From assembly GCF_000374125.1 (NCBI RefSeq), contig NZ_KB893646.1, positions 124,001-188,000 of the forward strand: a stretch of DNA of 64,000 nucleotides, given 5' to 3'. Under the pieces are notes generated by a model. It made no database searches and was not told the origin of the DNA. It worked only from the letters and a program-made list of their open reading frames with translations. A program made the position numbers and the translations under genes. This DNA comes from Niabella aurantiaca DSM 17617. Its GTDB lineage: Bacteria > Bacteroidota > Bacteroidia > Chitinophagales > Chitinophagaceae. This document shows positions 18,501 to 27,267 of this stretch, piece after piece; positions within the stretch are counted from its first letter, which is position 1, and each line of letters begins with the position of its first letter.

Positions 18501-18895
18501 TCCTCGCCATTAATGGTTGACGTAGCATAGCCCAGGGAACGTTTTTCCCGTTTTATACCCAATGCTGTTACCACAACTTCCTCTTCTGCCTTTCCCTCCC
18601 TGTCCAGATTAACGTCGGCAGTATTAGAATTGCCTACGCTTATCACCTTGGTAAAAAATCCAACGGCCGATACTTCAAGTTCAATATTACGGCCATCCAC
18701 CGAAATACTGTAGTATCCCTGGTCATCCGTGGGAACCGCACTTGCGGTCCCCTTAACCGTTACCGTAGCACCTGGTATTGGTTTACCTTCTCCGTCCGTA
18801 ACCGCCCCGGTTATCGTACGCTTTACCTGAGCGAGCACCGTTGTGCTGTACAAGAACAACACAATCAATGTAATGAATACTTTTGTTTGGTTCAT
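15569..18895 (-). CDS. SusC/RagA TonB-dependent transporter (SusC2)
   Basis: A 1108-residue outer-membrane importer. Order: signal peptide (about 1-22), a carboxypeptidase-regulatory-like domain (RTITGAVTDGEGKPIPGATV), the SusC signature EEVVVTALGIKREKRSLGYA (about 105-125), the plug domain with RIRGAAGLESG, and a 22-strand-type barrel ending YSFGVNVSF. It imports oligosaccharides with energy from TonB-ExbBD. Its mature partner SusD2 follows. The promoter region 81 bases upstream carries a 35-bp element nearly identical to the one before the ROK gene, so it is probably under ROK control. Confidence 0.95.
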   Translation of the reverse strand: MNQTKVFITLIVLFLYSTTVLAQVKRTITGAVTDGEGKPIPGATVTVKGTASAVPTDDQGYYSISVDGRNIELEVSAVGFFTKVISVGNSNTADVNLDREGKAEEEVVVTALGIKREKRSLGYATSTINGEDLLKAGATQNPFLALYGKAAGVGVNIGSGGPTAGVNVRIRGAAGLESGTNTRPLFVVDGVPMYDEKTSMESRGYDPLNSFDYGSGINDINSDDIESIEILKGAKATVLYGSQALNGVVLITTKAGRKTRGLGIQLSHQLTVDKPFTFIEFQNEYGSGASIRDTQYATLNGRQVRKLPLSRLSFGPRFDGTSVMLYDSTMGTYAAHPDNFIDFFRTALNNRTNIAVAGGGTLGSVRASYTRNSYEDILDGFKQKQNSFSFNGNFKVSPFATFEFINNLYTVNTRNRRPNIQQLVATGLNRDYDYNWMRGFYHDADGFRKDLDPYGLAGSSPGFWPNAIAGILWEQNDNLDKDNKFHLVSAVKSTLQFTKAFSFIGQASVDYTNTDFITENKITRLSPTRTGGKYSWTKRNTTVQNYQGLLKYEKDLNSDLNFFFYGGGAFQKITENNSYVSTGNMGLIYPDWFSIYNADFRSWPSRGDYSRVLGLTRGSDILYSVLGSATLSYKNTYYLEAQARNDWNSTLQSPNNSYFYPGLSLTWNFTNNFKLPKLNYGKLRFAWADVGGGPSTATGDRYFANNSFNVSQLPYSYGPVVVTPPSSLFLEMIKPFRKREFEVGFNTRWFEQNRLEVDFSFYTNNTYNQIVSQPLSEATGYKSAKINTGNLKNWGYELFVKVAPLATEKYRWELTFTGANQLSKVLKLYPGIKQKYIDGNSGFQVFAEEGKRIGDIKAYDYQRDPSGNRIVGSNGVYKLEDKVSYTGKNVNPKMFGGLYSDFFLKGFNLHFGLDYKFGGTIFSYTNNYLMGTGVIKASLPGRDEEHGGIAYYIDKDNGSKVRWEHNKPAPANAEDGIVYHDGIVLDGVKEITNGDQVTYAKNDIIVDAPYYYGTYINDLSTSWPPDRLFKNDYIKIRELALQYTLPVKLVQRVGLQKLTLTAAARNLGYIYKTVPNIDPEGALGAQGYIENSFYPSIRSYSFGVNVSF

Positions 18896-18975
18896 TTTTT
18901 TCTCATTTTAATCATTAAAAATTGCTGGGTTCATTGGCTATTGCAAAACAATCGTTTGCTAAAAAAATGTTAATA

Positions 18976-19010
18976 CAAATTTAATGAACTTTTTAAAATA
19001 ATTAATAAGT
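18976..19010 (-). promoter_or_regulatory. 35-bp element, copy A, before SusC2
   Basis: 34 of 35 bases are identical to 25723-25757, and in the same orientation. Its gene-proximal end, TAAATTTG on the minus strand (18976-18983), matches the TAnnTTTG -7 box. The rest covers the spacer towards -33. The sequence is an imperfect palindrome rich in AATTAATAA-type half sites. It is inferred to be an operator for the ROK regulator. Confidence 0.75.
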
Positions 19011-19171
19011 CATTAATTATTTTTTTTCTGATGGACAGGCAACAGGCCTTTAGCAGCAGCAACCCGGAAATAAACCTTGCAGACTTTTCAAAAGGGGACG
19101 TTCGTCAAACCCCTTTCTGCAAGCCGCCCAAGGACGACATCGGTCTTCATTGCGCATGTTGATTCGGGTAC

Positions 19172-19209
19172 AAAAAAAGCTGTTCCGGAACTTTTCCCAA
19201 AACAGCTTT
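19172..19209 (-). terminator. Intrinsic terminator after SusD1
   Basis: Arms AAAGCTGTT (19176-19184) and AACAGCTTT (19201-19209) pair perfectly. On the minus strand the stem is followed by a T-tract (complement of the A-run at 19172-19178). It lies about 60 bases past the SusD1 stop. Confidence 0.7.
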
Positions 19210-19267
19210 AAGAGCACGGATTAAAATAATTCAATGCCTGAAAACAGATTCTATATACCACCTTCCG

Positions 19268-20932
19268 TTACGGCATCCAATACACTTTTTGAATGGCTTG
19301 TACATCAGGATCAGCATTACTCGAAGCCTTCAGCCAGTTCGCATTATTGTTTATTTTTTCATCATTCGGATAAGGCAGCTTATTAAATACCTGCGGATTA
19401 TAGTTGGCATCTTTGGGTGTAAGTCCTGTTCTTCTTGTAATGGCCCAGGCCTCCGGCTGCTCCCACAATGCAGCTAGCCAGGCCTGTGTGATGATCTTCT
19501 TAAGATTACCGGCATTATCACCACCTACCAATGCTACTTTGGGGTGTGCTAAGAAATTGGAAAGCGCGTCCGCTTCTAACGTAGGTTTTGCCGTTCCTGG
19601 CCATATACCGCCATTTGTTGTTGCAACGTAAGTGTACCAGAAATTCACCGATGCCGTCAATCCTGCCCGATATTCCTGGTTGGCTTTTGCAAAATCCGCA
19701 GCGACCCCCATGCCACGGGCATATATTTCTGCCTTTAATAAATGCACATCGGCTTCTGATATGGTAACATAAGGGAAAGAAAGATAATCTCTCACCAAAT
19801 AAAAATTGAACCCTGCAAATTTGTTATCCGGCAATGTATTGGGCTCTGCAGGTGCATTACTACTGGTATTTGGATATAGGGTACTTGACCCTTCAGCAAC
19901 CGATCTGTCCTGCGGCTGTGGCACCCATTTTCCCGCATTATTTGGCATAAACCAAACATAAGCGCGCGGATCAAAAATACCGGATCCATTGTCTGCATTG
20001 GTCGCAGATATCTGGTTCCAAACATTCGAACTTAACCGGATGTTCGATACCGATATTTCCCGGAAGGCATACCAAAAGCGATCGCCGTAACTGGGATTTG
20101 TACTGAGTAATTGAGGGTACGTTCCATAATTGTTTTGCCGCATCTCTTCCATACTTGCATACGATGTTGTATTGGGTAAGGGCTTGTTTCCGCCGATTAT
20201 ATCCGTTATAATACCGTTTGCAAGCGGTGCGTTTTTAGCATGAAGACGTACTGCGTACCGCAGGCGCAGCGCATTTCCAAATTTTATCCAGGAGCTGTAA
20301 TTGCTACTCAGGAAGGATTCGCTGGCACCCAGTGCAACCTGGTCGCTCGCTGCTGCGCCGGTTTTAATTGCATTTACGGCTGTTTCCAGATCATTCAATA
20401 CAGATGTATATACCGATGCTTCATCATCGTAAGCCGGCCTGTAGCTTGAAGACCCGCTTGCTGCCAAAGCAGCCTGCGAATAGGGAATGCTTCCGTACCG
20501 GTCCAGCATAGACAACGTTTTTGAAGCGATCAATATCGTTGCAATGGATCTTAAATTAGTGTATGCTGCCGGGCCGGTGCTCTCGTCAATTAATTTTACC
20601 AATAATTTGTAATCCGCCAGATCCTGGTAATAATTATTCCAAAAACTGGCTATATAGTTTGAATAATTAAAAGGCGTATTCTGAACGCCCTGCTGATTGG
20701 CAACAGGCATAAACAACCCTGTATAAATGGTATAGTCTTCGTTTGACGCGTTGCGGGATAGTTGGTTAAAAAGCCCAACAGGGGAAGCCGTACTGACGGC
20801 CACGTCTTTATACGGGGTATTTATTTTTTCAAAATCCTTGGTACAGGAACTCACTGACAGGAGTAGCACGAATGCTCCTGACACCATACCTGTCCACCTA
20901 TTTAAGATACTCGTGTTTATATTTCTTTTCAT
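19268..20932 (-). CDS. SusD/RagB-like outer-membrane lipoprotein (SusD1)
   Basis: A 554-residue surface lipoprotein, partner of SusC1. The signal is long, with a basic N-terminus and hydrophobic core ending SVSSC, the lipidated Cys at about 30. SusD-like_2 features include SSWIKFGNALRLRYAVRLHAKN (about 215-235) and the late helix VTISEADVHLLKAEIYARGMG (about 395). The C-terminal end VQAIQKVYWMP is typical of the family. The gene starts 42 bases after the SusC1 stop. It resembles SusD2 in architecture, so the locus holds two full SusC/D pairs rather than a duplicated half. Confidence 0.9.
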   Translation of the reverse strand: MKRNINTSILNRWTGMVSGAFVLLLSVSSCTKDFEKINTPYKDVAVSTASPVGLFNQLSRNASNEDYTIYTGLFMPVANQQGVQNTPFNYSNYIASFWNNYYQDLADYKLLVKLIDESTGPAAYTNLRSIATILIASKTLSMLDRYGSIPYSQAALAASGSSSYRPAYDDEASVYTSVLNDLETAVNAIKTGAAASDQVALGASESFLSSNYSSWIKFGNALRLRYAVRLHAKNAPLANGIITDIIGGNKPLPNTTSYASMEEMRQNNYGTYPQLLSTNPSYGDRFWYAFREISVSNIRLSSNVWNQISATNADNGSGIFDPRAYVWFMPNNAGKWVPQPQDRSVAEGSSTLYPNTSSNAPAEPNTLPDNKFAGFNFYLVRDYLSFPYVTISEADVHLLKAEIYARGMGVAADFAKANQEYRAGLTASVNFWYTYVATTNGGIWPGTAKPTLEADALSNFLAHPKVALVGGDNAGNLKKIITQAWLAALWEQPEAWAITRRTGLTPKDANYNPQVFNKLPYPNDEKINNNANWLKASSNADPDVQAIQKVYWMP

Positions 20933-20974
20933 GACAATGCTTTTTTCAAATGATGGAATTCCTTCATGTGCGAT

Positions 20975-23900
20975 TTAAAATGCTGTTTTTATGGTAAACC
21001 CAAATGAACGGGTCTTTGGCATTGATGCATACTCAATACCCTGAATGTTTCCGATACCATTTACCCCTTCAGGATTTAATCCTTTTGGTATTGTAGTAAA
21101 GATGTAAAACAAATCACGACCGTACAGCGATAGATTCAGATTCTGGAGTATCCTTGTAGCCTTCACAATGTGGTTGGGTACCTGGTAGGATAATGAAAGC
21201 TCTCTTAACTTCATCCACGAGTTTTCAAAAACACCTGATGACCGGGGTACACCAAGATGATTCCAGGCGGAATAGGTGCCGGCATAGTACCAAAGATAAT
21301 GTACCACATCCGTATTGGGTGTCGTGCTGACAATCTCGCCTTTCTCATTATAGGTTGCAAATGCACCTCCGAAGTTAACCCCGGTATTGGCAGTAGAGCC
21401 GTCGGGATACACAAGAGGAAGCCCACCTCCGTTACGTTCCTTCAATGTTCCCTTAAGCGTACCACTGCCCATCCCCGCTTCATACGAACCAAAATAGGTA
21501 TCGCCTCCGATTTTCGCATCTGCCAGTACATACAAGGAGAAATTTTTATAGCGCAATGTATTTGTAATGCCGCCTGTTACAAAAGGCTGTGAATTACCAA
21601 TGGGAACCTCGTCTTTTGTTAATTCCCATAATGTACCAGCATAATAGGTCTGACCATTCGCAGTAAAAGTTACCGGCTGACCATCGGTACCAGTGGCACG
21701 TTTTACTAATTTTTGCCCATTGTGATATCTGTAATCTTTCCCGTAAATGGTTCCGTAATACTCGCCTACTTTAACCCGCTGGGAAACACCTGCTCCTCCA
21801 AAATAATTTCCTAAATTCAGCTCATTAATACCATCGGACAATGCCAGCACTTTTGTTCTTGAATTCGCAGCATTCAACCCGATATTCCATGAAAAATTGC
21901 TCGTTTTAACAGGAGTTGCACTTAATACAACCTCTATACCCTGGTTGCCCAAAGAACCGGTATTGATGGTAATGGTGCTATACCCTGAAGAAACAGGCAA
22001 TGGATTACTCAGGATCTGGTTAAAGCTCTTCATCCAATATGAAGTAACATCAAGTGTGATCCGGTTCTGAAGAAAAGCCAGATTCAACCCCACCTGAAAC
22101 GATTTACTACGGGCCGGTTTTACATCAGCCGACTTTAAGCTTGACGGAAGGCTGGATGCCAGCGTACCATTGTACGTAGCACTTTCCAGCAAATTATGTA
22201 TGTAGTATGGGTCTGTATCACTGCCGGTTTCCGCGTAGGAAAGCTTCAATTTTCCAAAGCTCAACCACGGCAAACCTGCTTTCAGTCGACCAATTCCGTC
22301 TGTAAATACATAACTCATATTCACCGACGGATAGAAATAGCTGTTATTATTTAACGGCAGGGCGCTCGACCAGTCATTACGCGCTGTTGCTTCCAAAAAC
22401 AACTGGTTTTTATACGAAAGGTTCACAAACGAATAAACCGAATTGATCTTCTTGGCATACTTTATTTCTTCCGCGGGGTCGGGAGCGTTAGCCCCGTTAT
22501 TCAATGCAAATATGAATGGCTTCACAAAGTCGCCCTTGGTCGCATTGCTTACAGCATAATCACTTCTGTAATAGGTTTCGCCCCCAAATGTAATGCTGGC
22601 ATTTACATCAGGATGTACAAAGCCATCTTTATGGAGTCTTAAATAAGTCATCAAGTTCCGGCTGAAATTTTTTGCCATCGTTTCCTTATACGCGCCCCCT
22701 GCTTTACCCAAAACATCGGTAGGATAACTTATGAATGTGGATAGATCATGAGAATTATCCACGCCCCCCTGAGCCGTTACACTCAGGAAATTTGTTAGAT
22801 CTGCCGTCAGTTTCAGGCTTCCCAGGAACTGATTCCTGGTAAAATCATTATTATTTTTTAACAGGTTCCAGTATTGATTATTCAAATACCCGGTATTATA
22901 TGGGTATGCCGGCACATCCTCTCCGGGATATGAGCCATTTCCATTGGTAATATCAATCCGCTCGCCGTTTGGCCCGAATTGTTGCGAAAAAGCTAACGAG
23001 GGATCATAGCCCCGTGCCATCGAATAAGTAGGTGCCGCCTGCCAGGTATTTCCGATTTGCGGAGCATTCAGGCGATAAAAATTCACATAGCTGGAAGTTA
23101 CCTCTCCGGAAATCTTATTACTTACCTTGAATGTAGAGCCCAGGTTAAACGTATTGGAGTACATTTTACTATTGATCATATTGGGCTTGGTGTTATTCCT
23201 TGTATAGGACACCCGGAAAGTAGCATTATCATTGCCTCCGGAAACAGCTACATTATGCTGGGCCACCGATCCATTGGGAAAGAAGGCTTTCCAGTTGTTG
23301 GGCTGAGCCGAATAAGGCCTTAATACCCCATCGTAGTTCATGATGGGCTGATCGTCAAATTTAGCCCCCCATGAATAACTTCCGGGATAACTGAAATAGG
23401 TATAAAAATCAAATGCTTTGGGATAAGGAAGTGCCCCAAAAGAATTCTTCAAAAAATCGCCCCCGGCATTGGTGCCGTTGCCAACCTGCATACGCTGCTG
23501 GTTACTATTCAAAGGAAACCATTTCGATTCGTCGGGCGTAGTCATGCTGGCCACACCACCCTGGCCATATTCATTCTGGTAGTCCAGCAGCTCATAGGGG
23601 TTTGTAGACCTATAAGAAAAGCTGTAATCCACACCCAGCCCAGGTCTATTGCCGCCTTTTTTACGGGTAATAAGGATCACCCCGTTGGCGCCTCTTGCCC
23701 CATACAGCGCAGCAGCTTCCGGGCCCTTTAATACAGTAACATTCTCAATATCTTCCTGATTGATCATATTCATGCCCGTGCCCCAGTCGTTATTTCCTGA
23801 AACATCTGCACCTACACCACCCAATACTGATTTTCCAGAGCCGCCATTATTATTGTTTACGTTCACAGGATCATTGTTAATCGCTACACCATCCACAATG

Positions 23901-24457
23901 ATCAACGCCCGGTTATCACCGGTAAGCAGGGTATTTCCCCGCACTACGACCCTTGATGAGGCTCCGTCTGCCCCACCACCCGATTGAGAAATCTGCAAAC
24001 CTGCTACCTTACCCATCAACCCCTGCGCTATGGTGGGAGCCTGTGCAATGGTCAGATCACTACCTTTTACCGTTTGCGCCGAATACCCCAGCGACCGTGC
24101 TTCCCGCTTTATTCCCAGCGCTGTAACCACAACGGTCTCCATATCACCTGCCTGTGAAGTAAGCGTAACGGATACATTATTATCTGTCCCTACCTGCAGC
24201 GTTTTTACGGCATATCCAACAGAAGTTACTTCTAATTCCGGGTTTCCCTGAACTTCGATCGAATAGGTTCCGTTCTCATCGGCAATTGCTGCCCTGTTGG
24301 TTCCTTTAACCGTTATGGTGGCACCCGGAACCGGCTTTCCGTCTGCGTCCATAATGGTTCCTGTAATTGTCCGCTTTTCCTGCGCTAACAGACTTCCGCA
24401 ACTGAACAGCGTAACAAAGAACACGAGCAATAAGTGTTTCTTCTTCATTTTTCTCAT
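20975..24457 (-). CDS. SusC/RagA TonB-dependent transporter (SusC1)
   Basis: A 1160-residue outer-membrane importer. The start is placed at ATG 24457 (MRKMKKKHLLLVFFVTL), because the longer open frame would add 63 residues without signal-peptide character that overlap the ROK gene. Parts in order: signal peptide, carboxypeptidase-regulatory-like domain (RTITGTIMDADGKPVPGATI), SusC signature ETVVVTALGIKREARSLGYS, plug domain with SSRVVVRGNTLL, barrel ending SFGFTIKTAF. It follows the ROK gene by 40 bases on the same strand, so ROK, SusC1 and SusD1 probably form one self-regulated operon. Confidence 0.94.
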   Translation of the reverse strand: MRKMKKKHLLLVFFVTLFSCGSLLAQEKRTITGTIMDADGKPVPGATITVKGTNRAAIADENGTYSIEVQGNPELEVTSVGYAVKTLQVGTDNNVSVTLTSQAGDMETVVVTALGIKREARSLGYSAQTVKGSDLTIAQAPTIAQGLMGKVAGLQISQSGGGADGASSRVVVRGNTLLTGDNRALIIVDGVAINNDPVNVNNNNGGSGKSVLGGVGADVSGNNDWGTGMNMINQEDIENVTVLKGPEAAALYGARGANGVILITRKKGGNRPGLGVDYSFSYRSTNPYELLDYQNEYGQGGVASMTTPDESKWFPLNSNQQRMQVGNGTNAGGDFLKNSFGALPYPKAFDFYTYFSYPGSYSWGAKFDDQPIMNYDGVLRPYSAQPNNWKAFFPNGSVAQHNVAVSGGNDNATFRVSYTRNNTKPNMINSKMYSNTFNLGSTFKVSNKISGEVTSSYVNFYRLNAPQIGNTWQAAPTYSMARGYDPSLAFSQQFGPNGERIDITNGNGSYPGEDVPAYPYNTGYLNNQYWNLLKNNNDFTRNQFLGSLKLTADLTNFLSVTAQGGVDNSHDLSTFISYPTDVLGKAGGAYKETMAKNFSRNLMTYLRLHKDGFVHPDVNASITFGGETYYRSDYAVSNATKGDFVKPFIFALNNGANAPDPAEEIKYAKKINSVYSFVNLSYKNQLFLEATARNDWSSALPLNNNSYFYPSVNMSYVFTDGIGRLKAGLPWLSFGKLKLSYAETGSDTDPYYIHNLLESATYNGTLASSLPSSLKSADVKPARSKSFQVGLNLAFLQNRITLDVTSYWMKSFNQILSNPLPVSSGYSTITINTGSLGNQGIEVVLSATPVKTSNFSWNIGLNAANSRTKVLALSDGINELNLGNYFGGAGVSQRVKVGEYYGTIYGKDYRYHNGQKLVKRATGTDGQPVTFTANGQTYYAGTLWELTKDEVPIGNSQPFVTGGITNTLRYKNFSLYVLADAKIGGDTYFGSYEAGMGSGTLKGTLKERNGGGLPLVYPDGSTANTGVNFGGAFATYNEKGEIVSTTPNTDVVHYLWYYAGTYSAWNHLGVPRSSGVFENSWMKLRELSLSYQVPNHIVKATRILQNLNLSLYGRDLFYIFTTIPKGLNPEGVNGIGNIQGIEYASMPKTRSFGFTIKTAF

Positions 24458-24497
24458 TTTTTTAATCGTTAAAATTTTTGGTGTTCCGGTTCTATCG

Positions 24498-25706
24498 TTA
24501 AACGAGCATTTTTTTTGCTTCCCTGCTTCTGGCACGTACCAGGTTCTCCAGCACCAGCGCAGCCGCGCCAATGAGCTCCGCCCGGCTTCCCATCTGGGAA
24601 ACTTTAACGGCGGTATTTTCCGCAAGACGCAGGATACAATGTTCATTCACCGCCTGCAACACCGGGGCCTGCCAGATACGCCCCGCCTGAGCGCCCCGGC
24701 CACTCAGTAATACCAGCTCCGGGTTGAACAAATGGATCAGCACGGCCACGCCACGCCCGATATCGTAACCTGCAGCGGTGAGCAGCCGGATCACGTATTC
24801 ATCGCCGGATTGCGCCGCTTTTACGATGGCCTGCCAGTCTTTCTCAATGGCCCCGGTCCGGAAGTTCTTTTTCAGAAATGAAGTGCTTCCCTTCCGTTTC
24901 AGGCCCTGCTCCGCCTTGTCTATAATTACTTTTAAAGAAGTTTCGGTTTCCAGACAGCCCTTTTTTCCGCAGGAGCATATTTTATTGTTGTTAAAAAAAG
25001 GAATGTGGCTAAACTCTCCTGCAAAGCCGTTCTCACCCCGGTACAACTGGTTATTGAGCACCAGGCCCAACCCCACACCCCAGCCTAAATTAACCACCAT
25101 GGCATTCCGGGTTCCTGCCGCTGCCCCAAAACGATGTTCTGCTAATGCGATAATACTGGAATCATTGTCGATGTAAGCCGGCACTTCCAAAGCACTGCTC
25201 AGATAGGCAGTAATACTATGGTGTTCATTCGAAAGAAATGAATAATTAATGCCCTGCCGCGCATCAATAAAACCGGGCATTCCAATGCCTACCCCCAGGA
25301 TCTTTTTTTTGGGGACCTTCGACTTTTTGATGGCTTGCTCAATAATGGTCTTTAACTGCGGCAATGCATTGGGATTATTGGCCAGCAACAGTTCTTCCTG
25401 CACGATTGCGCCCACCGGTTTATTATGAAAATCAACAATGGCAACCCGGGTAAGCATCTGGTCCATTGCCACAGCAACCACATACATGGCATCCGGTTTT
25501 ACGGAGTACATGGCAGGGCGACGGCCTCCGTTGGAAGGCGCCAATCCGCCTTCCTCTACAATTCCCTCATCAATCAGATCATTGATCATTTGGGTCGTTA
25601 GCGGAATACTTTTGCCAATACGGGAGCTCAGCTCGGCGCAGGACAAGGAGCCTGCATAATAGAATTCCCTAAAAATCAAATACTTATATTGCAATCGTTT
25701 TTGCAT
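24498..25706 (-). CDS. ROK family transcriptional regulator
   Basis: A 402-residue regulator with a sugar-kinase-like sensor domain. Residues 1-60 form a winged helix (SCAELSSRIGKSIPLTTQMINDL recognition region). The ROK domain follows, with GVGIGMPGFID near 138, YIDNDSSIIALAEHRFG near 178 and the zinc motif CSCGKKGC at 244-251. ROK repressors bind a sugar or sugar phosphate and release DNA. It stands first in the SusC1/SusD1 operon, and its promoter carries the 35-bp element shared with SusC2. I infer it controls both transporter pairs. A pure glucokinase is unlikely because of the N-terminal DNA-binding domain. Confidence 0.92.
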   Translation of the reverse strand: MQKRLQYKYLIFREFYYAGSLSCAELSSRIGKSIPLTTQMINDLIDEGIVEEGGLAPSNGGRRPAMYSVKPDAMYVVAVAMDQMLTRVAIVDFHNKPVGAIVQEELLLANNPNALPQLKTIIEQAIKKSKVPKKKILGVGIGMPGFIDARQGINYSFLSNEHHSITAYLSSALEVPAYIDNDSSIIALAEHRFGAAAGTRNAMVVNLGWGVGLGLVLNNQLYRGENGFAGEFSHIPFFNNNKICSCGKKGCLETETSLKVIIDKAEQGLKRKGSTSFLKKNFRTGAIEKDWQAIVKAAQSGDEYVIRLLTAAGYDIGRGVAVLIHLFNPELVLLSGRGAQAGRIWQAPVLQAVNEHCILRLAENTAVKVSQMGSRAELIGAAALVLENLVRARSREAKKMLV

Positions 25707-25722
25707 GACAAAATTGTTATTT

Positions 25723-25757
25723 CAAATTTAATAAACTTTTTAAAATAATTAATAAGT
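25723..25757 (-). promoter_or_regulatory. 35-bp element, copy B, before the ROK gene
   Basis: It differs from copy A (18976-19010) at a single base. TAAATTTG (minus strand, 25723-25730) serves as the -7 box. The start point would fall near 25716, about 10 bases before the ATG. Its position over the promoter fits autorepression by the ROK protein. Confidence 0.75.
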
Positions 25758-25887
25758 ATGCTAAAATATTTTTTTCAAAAAAGACCGCCAACCGCTGTAT
25801 AAACCAATATATTTTATCCATCTTTGCTGCCCTTTTTCAAAACCGGGGTTGAACAGGTTACCGGAGACTCCGCAAATAAACCATTAA

Positions 25888-27117
25888 ATGAAACAGTCAC
25901 GCAGCGCTGCTATCGGCTTTATCTTTATTACCATGACCATCGATGTCATCGGCTTCGGACTGATCATCCCGGTCATGCCCAAACTGATCGCCGAACTAAA
26001 GCATATTACCATCAATGAAGCCAGCGTTCCGGGTGGCTACCTGCTGGCGGTTTATGCTGCCATGCAGTTCCTGTTCTCTCCTTTTATGGGAAACCTAAGC
26101 GACCGGTATGGAAGAAGATCCGTTATCCTTTTGTCGCTGCTGGGCTTTTGCGTCGATTACCTGATCCTGGCCTTTGCCCATACCTACTCGTTGCTTGTGG
26201 TTGGGCGTTTCTTATCGGGTATTACCGGAGCCAGTTTTACAACGGCCACCGCTTATATTGCCGATATCAGCACCAATGAGAACCGGGCGAAAAATTTTGG
26301 ACTGATCGGAGCCGCCTTTGGACTGGGGTTCATCATTGGACCGGCATTGGGAGGACTCCTTTCCGTATGGGGACTGCGCGCACCATTTTTTGCCGCCGCC
26401 GCCCTGTGCTTTATCAACTTCCTTTACGGCTTCTTTGTACTCCCGGAATCGTTAAAACCGGAAAACAGAAGACCCTTTAGCTGGCTAAAGGCAAATCCCA
26501 TCGGATCCCTGCTCCTGTTTTTTAAATACCCCGGTATCCAGGGACTGGTACTTTGTTTTTTCTTCATCTTTCTTGGAGGACATGCCGTTCAAAGTAACTG
26601 GAGCTATTTTACCATGGACCAGTTTAAATGGTCTGAAAAACAGGTAGGCATTTCCCTGGCTATTGTAGGTGCACTGGTCGGGATCGTACAGGGCGGATTG
26701 ATCCGGTACACCAGCCCCCGCCTGGGCGATGAAAAAAGTGTTTATACCGGCTTATTCTTATATGCGTTTGGAATGATCCTCTTTGCCTTTGCTACCAAAA
26801 GCTGGATGATGTATGCCTTCCTGGTGCCTTATTGTATAGGTGGCATTGCCGGGCCTGCCCTGCAGGCATTGATCACCAACCAGGTTCCGGCAAATGAGCA
26901 GGGCGCGTTACAAGGCGGTCTCAATTGCATTATGAGCCTGACCTCTATCATTGGGCCACTGATGATGACCCGGACATTCTATTTTTTCAGCCACGACCAG
27001 GCGCCGGTCTATTTTCCGGGGGCACCCTTTGTATTGGGAGCAGCCCTGATGCTGACCAGCGCAATCATTGCCTACTATCTGCTGCATATTAAAAAGAAGC
27101 GAATGCTGGCTTCATAA
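25888..27117 (+). CDS. MFS transporter, TetA-like (TCR/Tet family)
   Basis: A 409-residue inner-membrane exporter with 12 predicted helices. The N-terminal TIDVIGFGLIIPVMPKLI and loop 2-3 motif A, GNLSDRYGRRSVILLSL (about 72-88), match the Tet/multidrug H+ antiporter branch of the major facilitator superfamily. Motif C appears as GAAFGLGFIIGPALGG (about 150). Many chromosomal members do not confer tetracycline resistance, so the substrate is open. It diverges from the ROK gene over a 181-base spacer and may or may not belong to the glycan locus. Confidence 0.88.
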   Translation: MKQSRSAAIGFIFITMTIDVIGFGLIIPVMPKLIAELKHITINEASVPGGYLLAVYAAMQFLFSPFMGNLSDRYGRRSVILLSLLGFCVDYLILAFAHTYSLLVVGRFLSGITGASFTTATAYIADISTNENRAKNFGLIGAAFGLGFIIGPALGGLLSVWGLRAPFFAAAALCFINFLYGFFVLPESLKPENRRPFSWLKANPIGSLLLFFKYPGIQGLVLCFFFIFLGGHAVQSNWSYFTMDQFKWSEKQVGISLAIVGALVGIVQGGLIRYTSPRLGDEKSVYTGLFLYAFGMILFAFATKSWMMYAFLVPYCIGGIAGPALQALITNQVPANEQGALQGGLNCIMSLTSIIGPLMMTRTFYFFSHDQAPVYFPGAPFVLGAALMLTSAIIAYYLLHIKKKRMLAS

Positions 27118-27267
27118 CCCCTGCACTTTTTGTTTCATTTGATTGCTCCGGACGCCAGGTCCCGGTTACCATCGATACGGACTTGTTGCAGCAGGTGCTA
27201 ATAATTTCCCCGATACCGGTTTGGATTCTAAATCCTTTACGGAATATCCAGCTGCGTCGCCTGTTTT

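Larger units (their letters stand above)
18896..19267. other. Regulatory spacer between SusD1 and SusC2
   Basis: A 372-base spacer without a gene. From the SusD1 side it holds a terminator hairpin (19172-19209), an unremarkable 150-base stretch, then the AT-rich conserved operator-like element (18976-19010), and a leader of about 75 bases to the SusC2 ATG. Confidence 0.7.

Noticed and set aside
20975-24646. Longer form of SusC1 starting at 24646
   Set aside because: The added 63 residues overlap the ROK gene and have no signal-peptide character, while a clean signal peptide begins at 24457/24448.
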